The notes under the pieces were generated by a model. The model was not told the origin of the DNA. It searched no databases and saw only the letters and a program-made list of their open reading frames with translations. Shown here one piece after another: positions 1 through 9,853 of a stretch of 42,236 nucleotides of DNA; positions within the stretch are counted from its first letter, which is position 1; every line of letters begins with the position of its first letter. This stretch comes from Fusobacteria bacterium ZRK30 (GTDB lineage: Bacteria > Fusobacteriota > Fusobacteriia > Fusobacteriales > Fusobacteriaceae). Location of the stretch: positions 1 through 42,236 of the forward strand of contig CP102406.1 of NCBI GenBank assembly GCA_024628785.1, in the 5' to 3' direction. The position numbers were made by a program, and so were the translations under genes.

Positions 1-459
1 ATTCACTGTAAGAGGCAGTGTTACCTGCACTATCATAAATTGAATCTAGAGGACAACAGTGAATTGGTAAAGATAGGGAAGGCTCTTCATGAAGAGAAAA
101 AAACAGATGAGATATCTATAGAGAATATAAGGATAGATAAGATCACCAGAGACTATCTTGTGGAGATAAAAAAATCCGATGCAGACATTGAGGCTTCAAA
201 ATATCAGCTCTATTATTATCTAAAGATATTAAAGGATAAAGGAATGGTAAAAAAGGGAAAGTTAGAAGTAATTGAAAAGAATAAGAAAGATAAGGGAAGC
301 AGGAAAATACATATCCTCGAATTGACTGAGGAAGTGGAGAAAGAACTGGAGGAACTAACAGAAAATATAAGAGAACTTGTTAACAGCGACAGGGTCCCAG
401 AGGTAGAGAAGGGATTTAAATGTAAGAAATGTGCTTATTATAGTTATTGTTATATATAG
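1..459 (+). CDS. cas4: Cas4 exonuclease, window part (starts at 42210 across the circular join)
   Basis: Cas4 is an Fe-S, PD-(D/E)XK-type nuclease that trims and orients prespacers for Cas1-Cas2. The frame is open from base 1 (IHCKRQCYLHYH), so the gene begins before the window. The last 27 bases of the window supply the missing start (MTGTIVNYY) after a good ribosome binding site, giving 161 residues, normal for type I-B Cas4. The N-terminal Cys (HCKRQC) and the C-terminal cluster (CKKCAYYSYC) that hold the iron-sulfur cluster are present. SELVKIGKALHEE is the family's N-terminal core. A TTG at 40 is only an internal codon. It is followed 9 bp later by the broken cas1, so its usual partners are missing here. 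Confidence 0.93.
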   Translation: MHCKRQCYLHYHKLNLEDNSELVKIGKALHEEKKTDEISIENIRIDKITRDYLVEIKKSDADIEASKYQLYYYLKILKDKGMVKKGKLEVIEKNKKDKGSRKIHILELTEEVEKELEELTENIRELVNSDRVPEVEKGFKCKKCAYYSYCYI

Positions 460-468
460 GGGGATGTT

Positions 469-661
469 ATGGGGACTAAATATATAATGAGTAAGGGAGA
501 GCTGAGATAGAAAACTCAGTGTGGAAAAACACTTTGAAAAAAAAGTCAACTACTGTGTATTAAATGAAGAGGGCAGGAAGATATTTATAAAGGCTCTGGA
601 AGAGAGGATGGGAACAACATTTACACACCCTAAATTGAAAAGAAAGATAAAAAATATCTGA
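469..661 (+). pseudogene. cas1: cas1 remnant (internal deletion; N- and C-terminal scraps only)
   Basis: ATG at 469 opens MGTKYIMSKGEL, which resembles a type I-B Cas1 N-terminus, but a TAG follows at 508-510 after 13 codons. From 521 a different frame reads VEKHFEKKVNYCVLNEEGRK and on to THPKLKRK, which matches the C-terminal end of Cas1. About 240 codons between them are absent, including the region that carries the catalytic Glu, His and Asp of the integrase. The end of Cas1 is also lost, because the C-terminal scrap runs straight into cas2 sequence near 650. No integrase can be made from this. The identification comes from motif memory and gene order (cas4-cas1-cas2). Confidence 0.8.
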
Positions 662-852
662 ATCATTATCAAAACTCTGTATTTCGTGGGGAGATAACCC
701 CCAGTAATATTATTAAACTCAGGAATGATCTAAAGAAAGTCATCAAGAAAGATTATGATTTTATAAGTATTATAAAGCTTATGGGAAGCTATAACTTCGA
801 TGAAGAAGTCATAGGGACAAAGGGGAAGGACTCGGAAGATATATTTTTGTAA
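652..852 (+). pseudogene. cas2: cas2 remnant (5' deleted, fused to cas1 scrap)
   Basis: The frame starting at 652 reads KYLNHYQNSVFRGEITPSN, then LRNDLKKVIKKDYDF, SIIKLMGSYNF and a stop at 850-852. This is the C-terminal two thirds of Cas2 (QNSVFxGEIT, then the xxVIxxxxDxxxIxKL strand). The N-terminal first strand with the YDI motif is missing. There is no start codon or ribosome binding site at its head. The reading frame simply emerges from the cas1 remnant, so one deletion removed the cas1 end and the cas2 start together. Spacer acquisition by this locus is therefore not possible on its own. Confidence 0.8.
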
Positions 853-873
853 AAAAATTAGAAGGAGGCAGCA

Positions 874-1574
874 TTGAAAAAAATTACTGTATACGAACTT
901 AAAATAAAGATCTATCTTTTGGAAGATTTAAAGCTGGAAGATGTGGGAATGGAATTGAGTTCACTGGTGGATAAATATTTTTAGCCAGTGAAAAATATAA
1001 GGAAATCCACAAAAATAGTGGATACAAACACTATTCTGTAGGAGGACTTCTGCCTATTGAAAGGGACAGGATATTTAAAAAGGGTAAGATATATGAATTT
1101 CAAGTAAGAACGGTTTTTAGAGATCTGAAAGACTATCTAAAAACTAATTTAGTCAATGAATTCACTAAAAATATAAAGGTATTGGTCATGGAAGAAAAAA
1201 TAATACCTAAAAATTTCTTTGAAAAGATATACTCCCTCACTCCGGTAGTGGCGAAATTTCCCGAGGGATATTGGAAAGATAAGGTCAGTTTTGAAAAATT
1301 TGAGGAAAGAATTAAAACTAATCTGATAAAAAAATACAACGATTTCACAGGGGAAAAGATAGATGAAGATTTTCAACTGTATGAGAGGATAGAGTTAAAT
1401 AATGAATATCCAATTCCTTTGAAATATAAAAATATAAAAATATTGGGGGATAAGATAACCTTATATATGGGAAGCAGTGATAGAGCTCAGGAACTGGCTT
1501 ATTTTGCAATAGGAGCAGGTCTTCTGGAGATGAACCCCAGAATGTGCGGTTTTGTAGGGTATAAATATATTTAG
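874..1574 (+). pseudogene. cas6: Cas6 crRNA endoribonuclease, frameshifted
   Basis: Cas6 cuts the CRISPR transcript within each repeat. A TTG at 874 behind GAAGGAGG (861-868) opens MKKITVYELKIKIYLLEDLK, a normal Cas6 beginning, and stops at TAG 982-984 after 36 codons. Reading on one base back (from 981) gives LASEKYKEIHKNSGYKHYSV and continues without a stop to 1574, ending in the glycine-rich AYFAIGAGL...CGFVGYKYI segment typical of Cas6. Restored length is about 233 residues. The break lies in a five-T run (978-982), where one T appears to be missing. It may be real decay, a sequencing error in a homopolymer, or a slippage site. An ATG at 1182 could at best give a C-terminal half. cas8b starts 3 bp after the stop. 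Confidence 0.8.
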
Positions 1575-1577
1575 GGG

Positions 1578-3302
1578 GTGGAGAATTTGCTAAAGGGATT
1601 GATAGATGATTTTATTCTCTGTTATGAAAGGGAGAAAAATGCAGGTAGAGATATCATAATGAATGATTATATCCTGGCTCCAGGTACATATATTCTGGTA
1701 GATGAAAAAGACGGAAGTACGAGGAGACTGGAGGTAAAAAAGAATCAAAACAGAGACAGTGCTGATGACAGTGAACTTTATGATATATTTGCAAAATATG
1801 ACTATAGAAGTGTTTTAGTAGATATGAATAAGCCTATAGACAGTAAAAAAGTCATTCAAAGTAACAACTGTTTTTCGTTTTTTGTAAAAAAAGAGAGTGT
1901 AACAAATGGAAAACTAAATGAACCCAGGATAGATGAATACTATGAATTTATAAAAGATCTGTCTAAGAAATATTCCGGAAGTTCTGATAAGGAAAAAAGA
2001 AAGATACTAAAGGAGTTAACGGAAAAATATGATGAGATTTCCTTAGAAAGAATAGAGATAATGAAAAAATGGATAAAAGAAAATATATTTAAACTGGAAT
2101 TAGAGGGTAAAGATTACCTAAAAGTTTTTTTTAATGCAGAAATAGATGAATACCAAAGGGAAAGTGAGAAGTATGTACTTCCTAATATATATAATAATAA
2201 CAAGTATAATATACAAATTAATGATGAGAACAGAGGGCTCCCCAACAATAATATGGGAATGAACGATAAAAAACCTTATCTTGAAAATAAAACCAGAAAA
2301 AACAGGGTACCTTATCTGATATCTACAAAGGAAGTGATGGATCAAAAATTATTGTTTGACTATCTGATGACCCAGGTATCTAACAAGAAAAACTATATCT
2401 ATCTCAACAGCGAAAAGATAGATAGTAATTCTTACGATGAACTGCCTAAGAAATTCAGGGGAAGTTTTATTAAAAAAAAAGGGAAGGAACTTGAAATCCA
2501 TGATTTTGACAGTGTCAATATAGGGGAAAAGGAAAAAGTAAGGATAAATAATATTTTGGATATTGATTATAGTAAGATAAAAGAAAGCCCCATGAAGAGT
2601 ATCTATGGAGGGAGTAATTTTAAAGATTTGATAGGAGTTTTTAATCAACTTTATTTTTTTAAGGGGATGTGGAGCTGTCTGATAAATGTGGATGAATATG
2701 AGGTAAAGGGGGATAAGAAGTTAGAAGATCTTTTGAAGAGGCTGAGTATTCCTCTCTATGACTGGTTATATAAGGATAGTAAGGTCAGATTAAAAAAATC
2801 ATTTGGGAAGATAACACTGGATATAGTAAAACATACTCTGGATAAAGGAAATGATTTTCGAGCTAAAGAGATGTTTAATATGAGGTTAGGAACGATAGAT
2901 CATATAAGGGGGAGTGAAAATAATATGAAGGACAGGTTTACAGAGATAAAAGAAGGGCTAAAAGTTAAGTGTGAATCCAAGGAAGATCTTGTAATAGAAA
3001 ATATAGAGGAGTTTTCCTATGCAGTGGGGCAGTTATCTTATTATCTTTTATCACAAAATAAGGGGAATAAAAAAAATCATAGTCTTTTTTCACCTATAGT
3101 AAATGCCAAAAGGGTGAAAAAAGTAAGGTTTGAACTGGAGAATTTGTTCAGAAAATACAACCATGAAATAGGAATGAATTCTTTAAAATTTAATAATTTG
3201 TATAGAATGGTATTGGGGTTTGATACTGATAAGGTAGATACGGAGTTTTTATTAGGTGGGTATTTAGCAAATAATCTAATGTATGAAAAGAAGGAGGCAT
3301 AA
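1578..3302 (+). CDS. cas8b: Cas8b, large subunit of type I-B Cascade
   Basis: The large Cascade subunit recognises the PAM and helps open target DNA. This 574-residue protein sits between cas6 and cas7, the standard type I-B place, and begins LLKGLIDDFILCYEREK, a Cas8b/Csh1-like N-terminus. No catalytic motif is expected and none is seen. The C-terminal part (VIENIEEFSYAVGQLSYYLL, then a helical tail) resembles the small-subunit-like helical domain of Cas8b. Start choice: GTG at 1578 directly follows the cas6 stop. TTG at 1587, preceded by GGGGGTGGAG, is an equal or better candidate and would remove three residues. The stop at 3302 is 2 bp before cas7, so the genes are co-transcribed. Confidence 0.85.
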   Translation: MENLLKGLIDDFILCYEREKNAGRDIIMNDYILAPGTYILVDEKDGSTRRLEVKKNQNRDSADDSELYDIFAKYDYRSVLVDMNKPIDSKKVIQSNNCFSFFVKKESVTNGKLNEPRIDEYYEFIKDLSKKYSGSSDKEKRKILKELTEKYDEISLERIEIMKKWIKENIFKLELEGKDYLKVFFNAEIDEYQRESEKYVLPNIYNNNKYNIQINDENRGLPNNNMGMNDKKPYLENKTRKNRVPYLISTKEVMDQKLLFDYLMTQVSNKKNYIYLNSEKIDSNSYDELPKKFRGSFIKKKGKELEIHDFDSVNIGEKEKVRINNILDIDYSKIKESPMKSIYGGSNFKDLIGVFNQLYFFKGMWSCLINVDEYEVKGDKKLEDLLKRLSIPLYDWLYKDSKVRLKKSFGKITLDIVKHTLDKGNDFRAKEMFNMRLGTIDHIRGSENNMKDRFTEIKEGLKVKCESKEDLVIENIEEFSYAVGQLSYYLLSQNKGNKKNHSLFSPIVNAKRVKKVRFELENLFRKYNHEIGMNSLKFNNLYRMVLGFDTDKVDTEFLLGGYLANNLMYEKKEA

Positions 3303-3304
3303 TT

Positions 3305-4246
3305 GTGAATAAAAGAGTATATGGTATTATTGGGATAAGGGCAAAACATGCAAACTGGAATGCAGATTTTAGTGGGTTTCCTAAATCAACAGGAGATGGA
3401 GATTTTTTTGGAAGTGACAAGGCACTGAAGTATCCAATGAAAAAGATGTGGGAAAATAATGGCGAGAAGGTTCTCTATACAAAATCTATGATATTGGCAG
3501 GGGAGGACTACAGGCCGAGAACTCTCAAGGAAAGATATGAGCAGATTCATGAAACAGAACTGAAACAAAAGAAGGGAAAGGACGCAGGAACTCCTAAAAA
3601 AGAGGTGTTGAAGAATCTATTTAACAGTGTAGATGTAAAGCAATTTGGGGCAACATTTGCTGAAGAGGGAAACAATTTTGGTATAACTGGAGCGGTCCAG
3701 ATATCTCAAGGATTTAATAAGTATGAAAATATGTCGGTGGAGGAGCAGCATATCCTATCCCCCTTTGGAAGAGTCAAAGATGATAAGAATACTGACCAGT
3801 CATCTCTGGGGACAAAGATAACAGCCAATGAAGCTCATTATTTTTATCATTTTGTTGTAAATCCAAGAACATATAAAGACTATGCAGATATGGGAGTTAC
3901 TGAAGGGTATACAGAAGCTGATTACAATAGATTTAAAGAAGCCTCTCTTATCAGCGCCACTGCATTTAACACTAATTCTAAGATAGGATGTGACAATGAA
4001 TTTACTCTGTTTGTAGAGGTAGAAGCGGGAGTTTATCTGCCTGATTTAACAAGCTTTGTTAGTGTAGACGAGTTAGAAGGGGATAAAAGGGAGATCTCTT
4101 TAAACTTAGAGTTGTTAGAAAAGATAGAATCTAAGGTAAAATCCATAGAGATCTATTATAACGATGCTCTCCTGGATATAAAAGGAAATATTCCAAAGGG
4201 TGTAAAATATTTTAATATCTTTACCAAAGAAAGAATAGGAGAATAA
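3305..4246 (+). CDS. cas7: Cas7, backbone subunit of type I-B Cascade
   Basis: Cas7 polymerises along the crRNA spacer to form the Cascade backbone. The 313-residue product starts at GTG 3305 behind AAGGAGG. It shows the Csh2-type pattern: NKRVYGIIGIRAKHANWNAD at the start, then VRQFGATFAEEG-like sequence (VKQFGATFAEEGNNFGITGA), with GPVQ-like GAVQISQGFN next, and LSPFGRVKDDKN further on. The length is normal for the family (about 290-320). It is coupled to cas8b (2 bp) and cas5 (4 bp). No disruptions are seen. Confidence 0.9.
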   Translation: MNKRVYGIIGIRAKHANWNADFSGFPKSTGDGDFFGSDKALKYPMKKMWENNGEKVLYTKSMILAGEDYRPRTLKERYEQIHETELKQKKGKDAGTPKKEVLKNLFNSVDVKQFGATFAEEGNNFGITGAVQISQGFNKYENMSVEEQHILSPFGRVKDDKNTDQSSLGTKITANEAHYFYHFVVNPRTYKDYADMGVTEGYTEADYNRFKEASLISATAFNTNSKIGCDNEFTLFVEVEAGVYLPDLTSFVSVDELEGDKREISLNLELLEKIESKVKSIEIYYNDALLDIKGNIPKGVKYFNIFTKERIGE

Positions 4247-4250
4247 TTCT

Positions 4251-4976
4251 ATGGAAGTATTAAAATTTAACTTAAGGGGAAGAACAGCTTTTTTTAAGAA
4301 ACCAGATGTAAATACCCATCTATACTTTACCTATGGATCTATCCATAAGATGGCTGTACTAGGAATATTAGGGGCTATGATGGGAATGGGTGGATACAAT
4401 CAACAAAATGAAACTAAATCTAAATTTCCTGAATTTTATGAAAAACTAAAAGATTTAAAAATATCAATTGTTCCTAAAAATGAAAAGGGCTATATTCCTA
4501 AGAAGGTTCAAGTATTCAATAACTCTGTGGGATATGCAAGTAAAGAGCAGGGTGGAAATTTGATTGTAAAGGAGCAGTGGCTGGAAGCCCCTGAATGGGA
4601 TATATATGTGATAATAGATGGGGATGAGATAAACAAGGAACTGAAGAGAAGACTGGAAGAATTTGATTTTGAGTTTATACCTTATCTTGGAAAGAATGAT
4701 CATTTTGCAGATATAAGTAGTGTAAAGTGTTTTAATATAGGTGAATTAAAAGAGATAAAACAGATTGAGAGTTATTTTCCAAAAAGCATCCTGGGGAATA
4801 TGAAGTCAAGTTCCAAGAAAAAATATTGGAAGGTAGAGGAGGTTCTACCTGTTGGGATAGAGGGAAAAGCCAATCAATATATCTATGAAAAGGTGCTGGC
4901 TACTAATTTTGAAGTAGAGATCAAAGAAAATGAATCGATTTACAAAGTAGATGAAAAAACTCTTTATTTCATATAA
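4251..4976 (+). CDS. cas5: Cas5, crRNA 5' handle-binding subunit of type I-B Cascade
   Basis: Cas5 caps the 5' handle of the crRNA in Cascade. The 241-residue product begins MEVLKFNLRGRTAFFKKPD, the usual Cas5 first strand and first loop. It continues through THLYFTYGSIHKMAVLGILGA, the family's conserved helix after the first strand. It is the last cas gene before the array. The leader follows without another gene. cas3 is not next to it here but lies upstream of cas4 across the circle. Confidence 0.9.
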   Translation: MEVLKFNLRGRTAFFKKPDVNTHLYFTYGSIHKMAVLGILGAMMGMGGYNQQNETKSKFPEFYEKLKDLKISIVPKNEKGYIPKKVQVFNNSVGYASKEQGGNLIVKEQWLEAPEWDIYVIIDGDEINKELKRRLEEFDFEFIPYLGKNDHFADISSVKCFNIGELKEIKQIESYFPKSILGNMKSSSKKKYWKVEEVLPVGIEGKANQYIYEKVLATNFEVEIKENESIYKVDEKTLYFI

Positions 4977-5149
4977 ATTTTCCAAGCAGGATTTCTTTAA
5001 CTCTTAGTAATATCCATATAAATAAAGGGTGGATTAACTCCTGGATAAATGTTAAAATTATTTTTAAGAGGTTGGAAAAAAAACAATAAAACTTTTTAAA
5101 AATAGGGTTAGAGACGGAATTAATAGGTGAAAACCTTTGTTTTTAAGCC
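4977..5149 (+). promoter_or_regulatory. CRISPR leader
   Basis: This is an AT-rich, non-coding 173-bp stretch between the cas5 stop and the first repeat. It lies at the end of the array where all repeats are identical, and the opposite end has the degenerate repeat, which marks this side as leader. It should hold the array promoter. I cannot pick a hexamer pair with confidence. Confidence 0.75.
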
Positions 5150-8100
5150 ATAGATGATCAACATAAGATGTATTTAAATGTTATTCCCGTTTTTTGCTAC
5201 AGATCCAGTATACCAATAGATGATCAACATAAGATGTATTTAAATGTTTTTGTGTTCTCAATAATTGTTTCTACTGTACTGATAGATGATCAACATAAGA
5301 TGTATTTAAATCAAAATTTACTTACCCAACCTTTCCATTTTCCCTCATAGATGATCAACATAAGATGTATTTAAATACAAGAATATCAAGATCTTAGGTG
5401 TGGTTATGAATATAGATGATCAACATAAGATGTATTTAAATCATGGGGCGCTTATATGGACTTTGAAAGAGATCGGAGATAGATGATCAACATAAGATGT
5501 ATTTAAATACTTCTTTCATTGGTTCTGTTGTTATATTTTTTACATAGATGATCAACATAAGATGTATTTAAATTCCACTAGGAATAACAACACGTTTAAT
5601 TTAGATGTAAATAGATGATCAACATAAGATGTATTTAAATTTACCGCCAACCCTATCGCTAATACTTGGTGGTTATATAGATGATCAACATAAGATGTAT
5701 TTAAATTTTTACCCTCCTCTCACACACCACCCCTGTCACTTCATAGATGATCAACATAAGATGTATTTAAATACGTTAGGGTCTTGGTATCATGATGGTG
5801 CGAAGATTATAGATGATCAACATAAGATGTATTTAAATTCGCTACCCCACTTTGAGTACCGCCAAAGTTATCAATAGATGATCAACATAAGATGTATTTA
5901 AATTCTGCATACCAATTCCCACCTTGAGATTGACCTTGAAATAGATGATCAACATAAGATGTATTTAAATATTGATTTCATCTTATTACCTCCTTTTTTA
6001 TTTTCATAGATGATCAACATAAGATGTATTTAAATGAATTGGGGAATAATAGGAGGAGAACATGGGAGTGATAGATGATCAACATAAGATGTATTTAAAT
6101 GAAATATTGGTAAATGTTAACGCAGAGGCTTGGAGAAATAGATGATCAACATAAGATGTATTTAAATACTTAGAGAATAATCTTGAGTTGATGGTTAAGA
6201 GAGGATAGATGATCAACATAAGATGTATTTAAATAAATCTGTTAAAGTAACATCAATCGGAACTGTAGCGATAGATGATCAACATAAGATGTATTTAAAT
6301 AACGGAATATAAAAAACTATACGGTGAAAGTTCATATAGATGATCAACATAAGATGTATTTAAATTACAAATGGAAAACTCTGTGTCCATCAACGAACGC
6401 GATAGATGATCAACATAAGATGTATTTAAATACATTTATAGAAATATTATATATACTCCCTACCGAATAGATGATCAACATAAGATGTATTTAAATAGCT
6501 TTCTGTTGTCGCTTGTAACTGGTTGGTTGCCCCATAGATGATCAACATAAGATGTATTTAAATTCTATAGTTGGAGAAAACGGTGCGTGGCTCAGCACTA
6601 TAGATGATCAACATAAGATGTATTTAAATCAATTATCATTCGCCTTTATCTTATCCAATCGCTCATAGATGATCAACATAAGATGTATTTAAATCCCTTA
6701 GATTGGTCCGCTGCTACTATTGTGTCGCTATAGATGATCAACATAAGATGTATTTAAATCTCGATCCTGCGATATCATACATATCTACCGACTTAATAGA
6801 TGATCAACATAAGATGTATTTAAATGTAGTTAAATCAGTGCGGTTTCAGTAACCGTCTCGCATAGATGATCAACATAAGATGTATTTAAATGAGAGTGTG
6901 GGAAGACTACGAGGGGTTTGAACTTAGATAGATGATCAACATAAGATGTATTTAAATAGAAAGAAAACCAACATATATCGGATGCAAAATTGAATAGATG
7001 ATCAACATAAGATGTATTTAAATGAATTAGAAATCGACCAAATTCACGCGGTTGGAGTAGATAGATGATCAACATAAGATGTATTTAAATGTTACAGTGC
7101 AGAATCCAAGAGGTTTTACAAACTTATAGATGATCAACATAAGATGTATTTAAATTTTATTACAGGAATGACATTTTTCGCTAGTTTAAAATAGATGATC
7201 AACATAAGATGTATTTAAATGCCAGAAAAAGATGATGGTGGGACAACGGTTATAAATAGATGATCAACATAAGATGTATTTAAATACAATAATAACTTTA
7301 TTCTTTGTTGTAATGACTTCTATAGATGATCAACATAAGATGTATTTAAATGTAGTTACGAGAAAGACGGGAACAAGGTGTTTACAACATAGATGATCAA
7401 CATAAGATGTATTTAAATATGAATTGTGATAATTGCTTAGGACTTTTAGAAATAGATAGATGATCAACATAAGATGTATTTAAATCAATTATCTCTCGCC
7501 TCTATCTTGTCTAATTGCTCCTATAGATGATCAACATAAGATGTATTTAAATAAAAGAATTTTTAAAAAAACTTAAATTTTTTGCCAAATAGATGATCAA
7601 CATAAGATGTATTTAAATTCCACTAGGAATAACAACACGTTTAATTTAGATGTATAGATGATCAACATAAGATGTATTTAAATTCACTGAAGGTTGACCC
7701 TTTTACAAATTTTTCTATATAGATGATCAACATAAGATGTATTTAAATATCTCTGATTTAGATGAGGCTAAATGGGACGCTAACATAGATGATCAACATA
7801 AGATGTATTTAAATGAGATTCCAAAATGGTGACATTGAGATAGTGGAAATAGATGATCAACATAAGATGTATTTAAATTTACTTCTGACGAGCCAACTTG
7901 TTCTATAGTTCTGATAGATGATCAACATAAGATGTATTTAAATAACTTTTACAACAGCACTCTGAAGAGTGTTATAAATATAGATGATCAACATAAGATG
8001 TATTTAAATTGAATTACAAATTTATTTTACTTTATTTTTAAATAAATAGATGATCAACATAAGATGTATTTAAATTTTCCATTAATTCTTTTACATTTTT

Positions 8101-9384
8101 TTGTCTCATTATAGATGATCAACATAAGATGTATTTAAATTCTTTTTCAGGTTGGAATGAAATTGTCCCAGTGCATATAGATGATCAACATAAGATGTAT
8201 TTAAATAACAACCCTTGCAATACTCCGGCTATCTCAGTTGCTCATAGATGATCAACATAAGATGTATTTAAATACTCCCAACTCTTTTACTACGTTTTTA
8301 TTCAAAACCATAGATGATCAACATAAGATGTATTTAAATTCGAACTTCCATATCCACCAACTATAAAATAAAATCATAGATGATCAACATAAGATGTATT
8401 TAAATCTTCCACACCTTTCCTTTAATAGTTTTCACTTTATATAGATGATCAACATAAGATGTATTTAAATACTAAAGATCCGCTAACTGCTTTTGGTTAT
8501 TTAAAAATAGATGATCAACATAAGATGTATTTAAATTTCTATGTCCCCATAGATCAATAACGGCCATCGTATATAGATGATCAACATAAGATGTATTTAA
8601 ATTCGGCAAAGATGTTTATAAAAACCACCGCCATATAAATAGATGATCAACATAAGATGTATTTAAATATGTTAATCCCGATCCTCAAAATTATAGAGAA
8701 TATATAGATGATCAACATAAGATGTATTTAAATCCTTCAATTATCCCTTTTAAATCCGTTTTCAGACTATAGATGATCAACATAAGATGTATTTAAATAT
8801 CGGATATCGCTAGGAGAATAGGGAGGAAACCAAATAGATGATCAACATAAGATGTATTTAAATACTCTTCCCCAACTTTTCTAAAACTTTCTGTATCAAT
8901 AGATGATCAACATAAGATGTATTTAAATTAACACTCGCGTCTAAAAGTTCCCACATCACCTTATAGATGATCAACATAAGATGTATTTAAATATATCAAA
9001 GTATGGTCTACCAGAATGTAAAAACGCCTATAGATGATCAACATAAGATGTATTTAAATGTATAATCTACATCATTGAATTTTTTTCTGTATTCCATAGA
9101 TGATCAACATAAGATGTATTTAAATGAGCCATATGTATCGCTCCGAGCGACTCCTTAGAATAAATGATCAACATAAGATGTATTTAAATATTAAATTTTC
9201 GACAAAGGTTGGTAAAGGTTCAACATAGATGATCAACATAAGATGTATTTAAATTAAGCGAGTTTACAGAGGAAGAGAGAGATTTCACTATAGATGATCA
9301 ACATAAGATGTATTTAAATATAGCAAAGTGTAACGGAGGGGTTACATTTTTGACATAGATAATTAACGTAAGACGTATTCAAAT
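5150..9384 (+). CRISPR. Type I-B CRISPR array, 65 repeats and 64 spacers
   Basis: The 30-bp repeat begins ATAGATGATC, has AACATAAGAT in the middle and ends GTATTTAAAT. By hand count there are 65 copies (first 5150-5179, last 9355-9384) and 64 spacers of 34-37 nt. Nearly all copies are identical. The copy at 9160-9189 has G4A. The last copy differs at five positions (7, 10, 14, 20, 26), which marks the leader-distal end, so transcription runs left to right. The end ATTTAAAT would be the 8-nt 5' handle left by Cas6. A small stem ACAT-AAG-ATGT can form at repeat positions 12-22. Spacer 7 (5574-5610) and spacer 38 (7619-7653) are the same sequence. Spacers 23 (6630-6664) and 36 (7486-7522) are close relatives. 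Confidence 0.98.
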
Positions 9385-9645
9385 AGTAATAAACTTTAAC
9401 TAAATTAGATAGATTCTAGTTTTTTATTTTTATAATGAAGACTAAACCTTATAGGTGGTATTAAATTAATTAAAAATGGCTTATTTTCTTTGAATTTATT
9501 GAGATTAAAGAGAGTGTAAGCAGAATATTAATTCTAAATAATAACTCTTCTTTTTGATGGTTTCGCGAGGTTACGAGTATTAAAAAATTCTTGTAGTTAA
9601 AAATAATTTTTTAAATGTAAAATTAGAGAAACCTAAAAAAGAGAT

Positions 9646-9697
9646 AAAAGATCCAGGAAGTGAGCTATAAGGCTTATCTTTACTGGGTCTTTTTTGT
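9646..9697 (+). terminator. Terminator hairpin after the CRISPR array
   Basis: AAAAGATCCAG (9646-9656) pairs with CTGGGTCTTTT (9683-9693) with one G-U pair. An inner stem TGAGC/GCTTA lies between, and a T run follows. It is the first strong hairpin downstream of the array, so it may end the crRNA precursor. The rest of 9385-9853 is AT-rich with no gene that I can support. Confidence 0.6.
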
Positions 9698-9853
9698 TTT
9701 GTCTTAATTTATGGACATAGTTTTATTATATCTCTTTGTACTCACTCCAGCGGACAGAAGAAAATTCATTTTTCTAGGGAAGTAAAGGAAATTAATATAT
9801 TTATTTAGTATATATAAATAGTGAATATATGGGAAAATATGGGGGTGAGTCAA

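Noticed and set aside
469-852. A novel small gene cluster between cas4 and cas6
   Set aside because: The fragments line up with the ends of Cas1 and Cas2 in the expected order; decay explains them.
1182-1574. Independent 130-residue protein starting at ATG 1182
   Set aside because: The same frame continues upstream to 981 with Cas6-like sequence; it is the second half of the frameshifted cas6.
5168-5877. Short frames within the array with repeating MYLN and IDDQHK peptides
   Set aside because: They are the 30-bp CRISPR repeat translated; spacers break and change the frames.
6830-7075. Leftward frame with repeated LNTSYVDHL peptide
   Set aside because: Reverse-strand reading of the same CRISPR repeat.
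5150-9384. Self-targeting spacers against this plasmid
   Set aside because: I saw no spacer repeated elsewhere in the window, but a reading by eye is not exhaustive; an exact search of all 64 spacers on both strands would settle it.
9798-9820. TATTTAT-N9-ATAAATA inverted repeat as a recombination core site for the integrase
   Set aside because: Arms are only A and T in an AT-rich region, so chance is a sufficient explanation.
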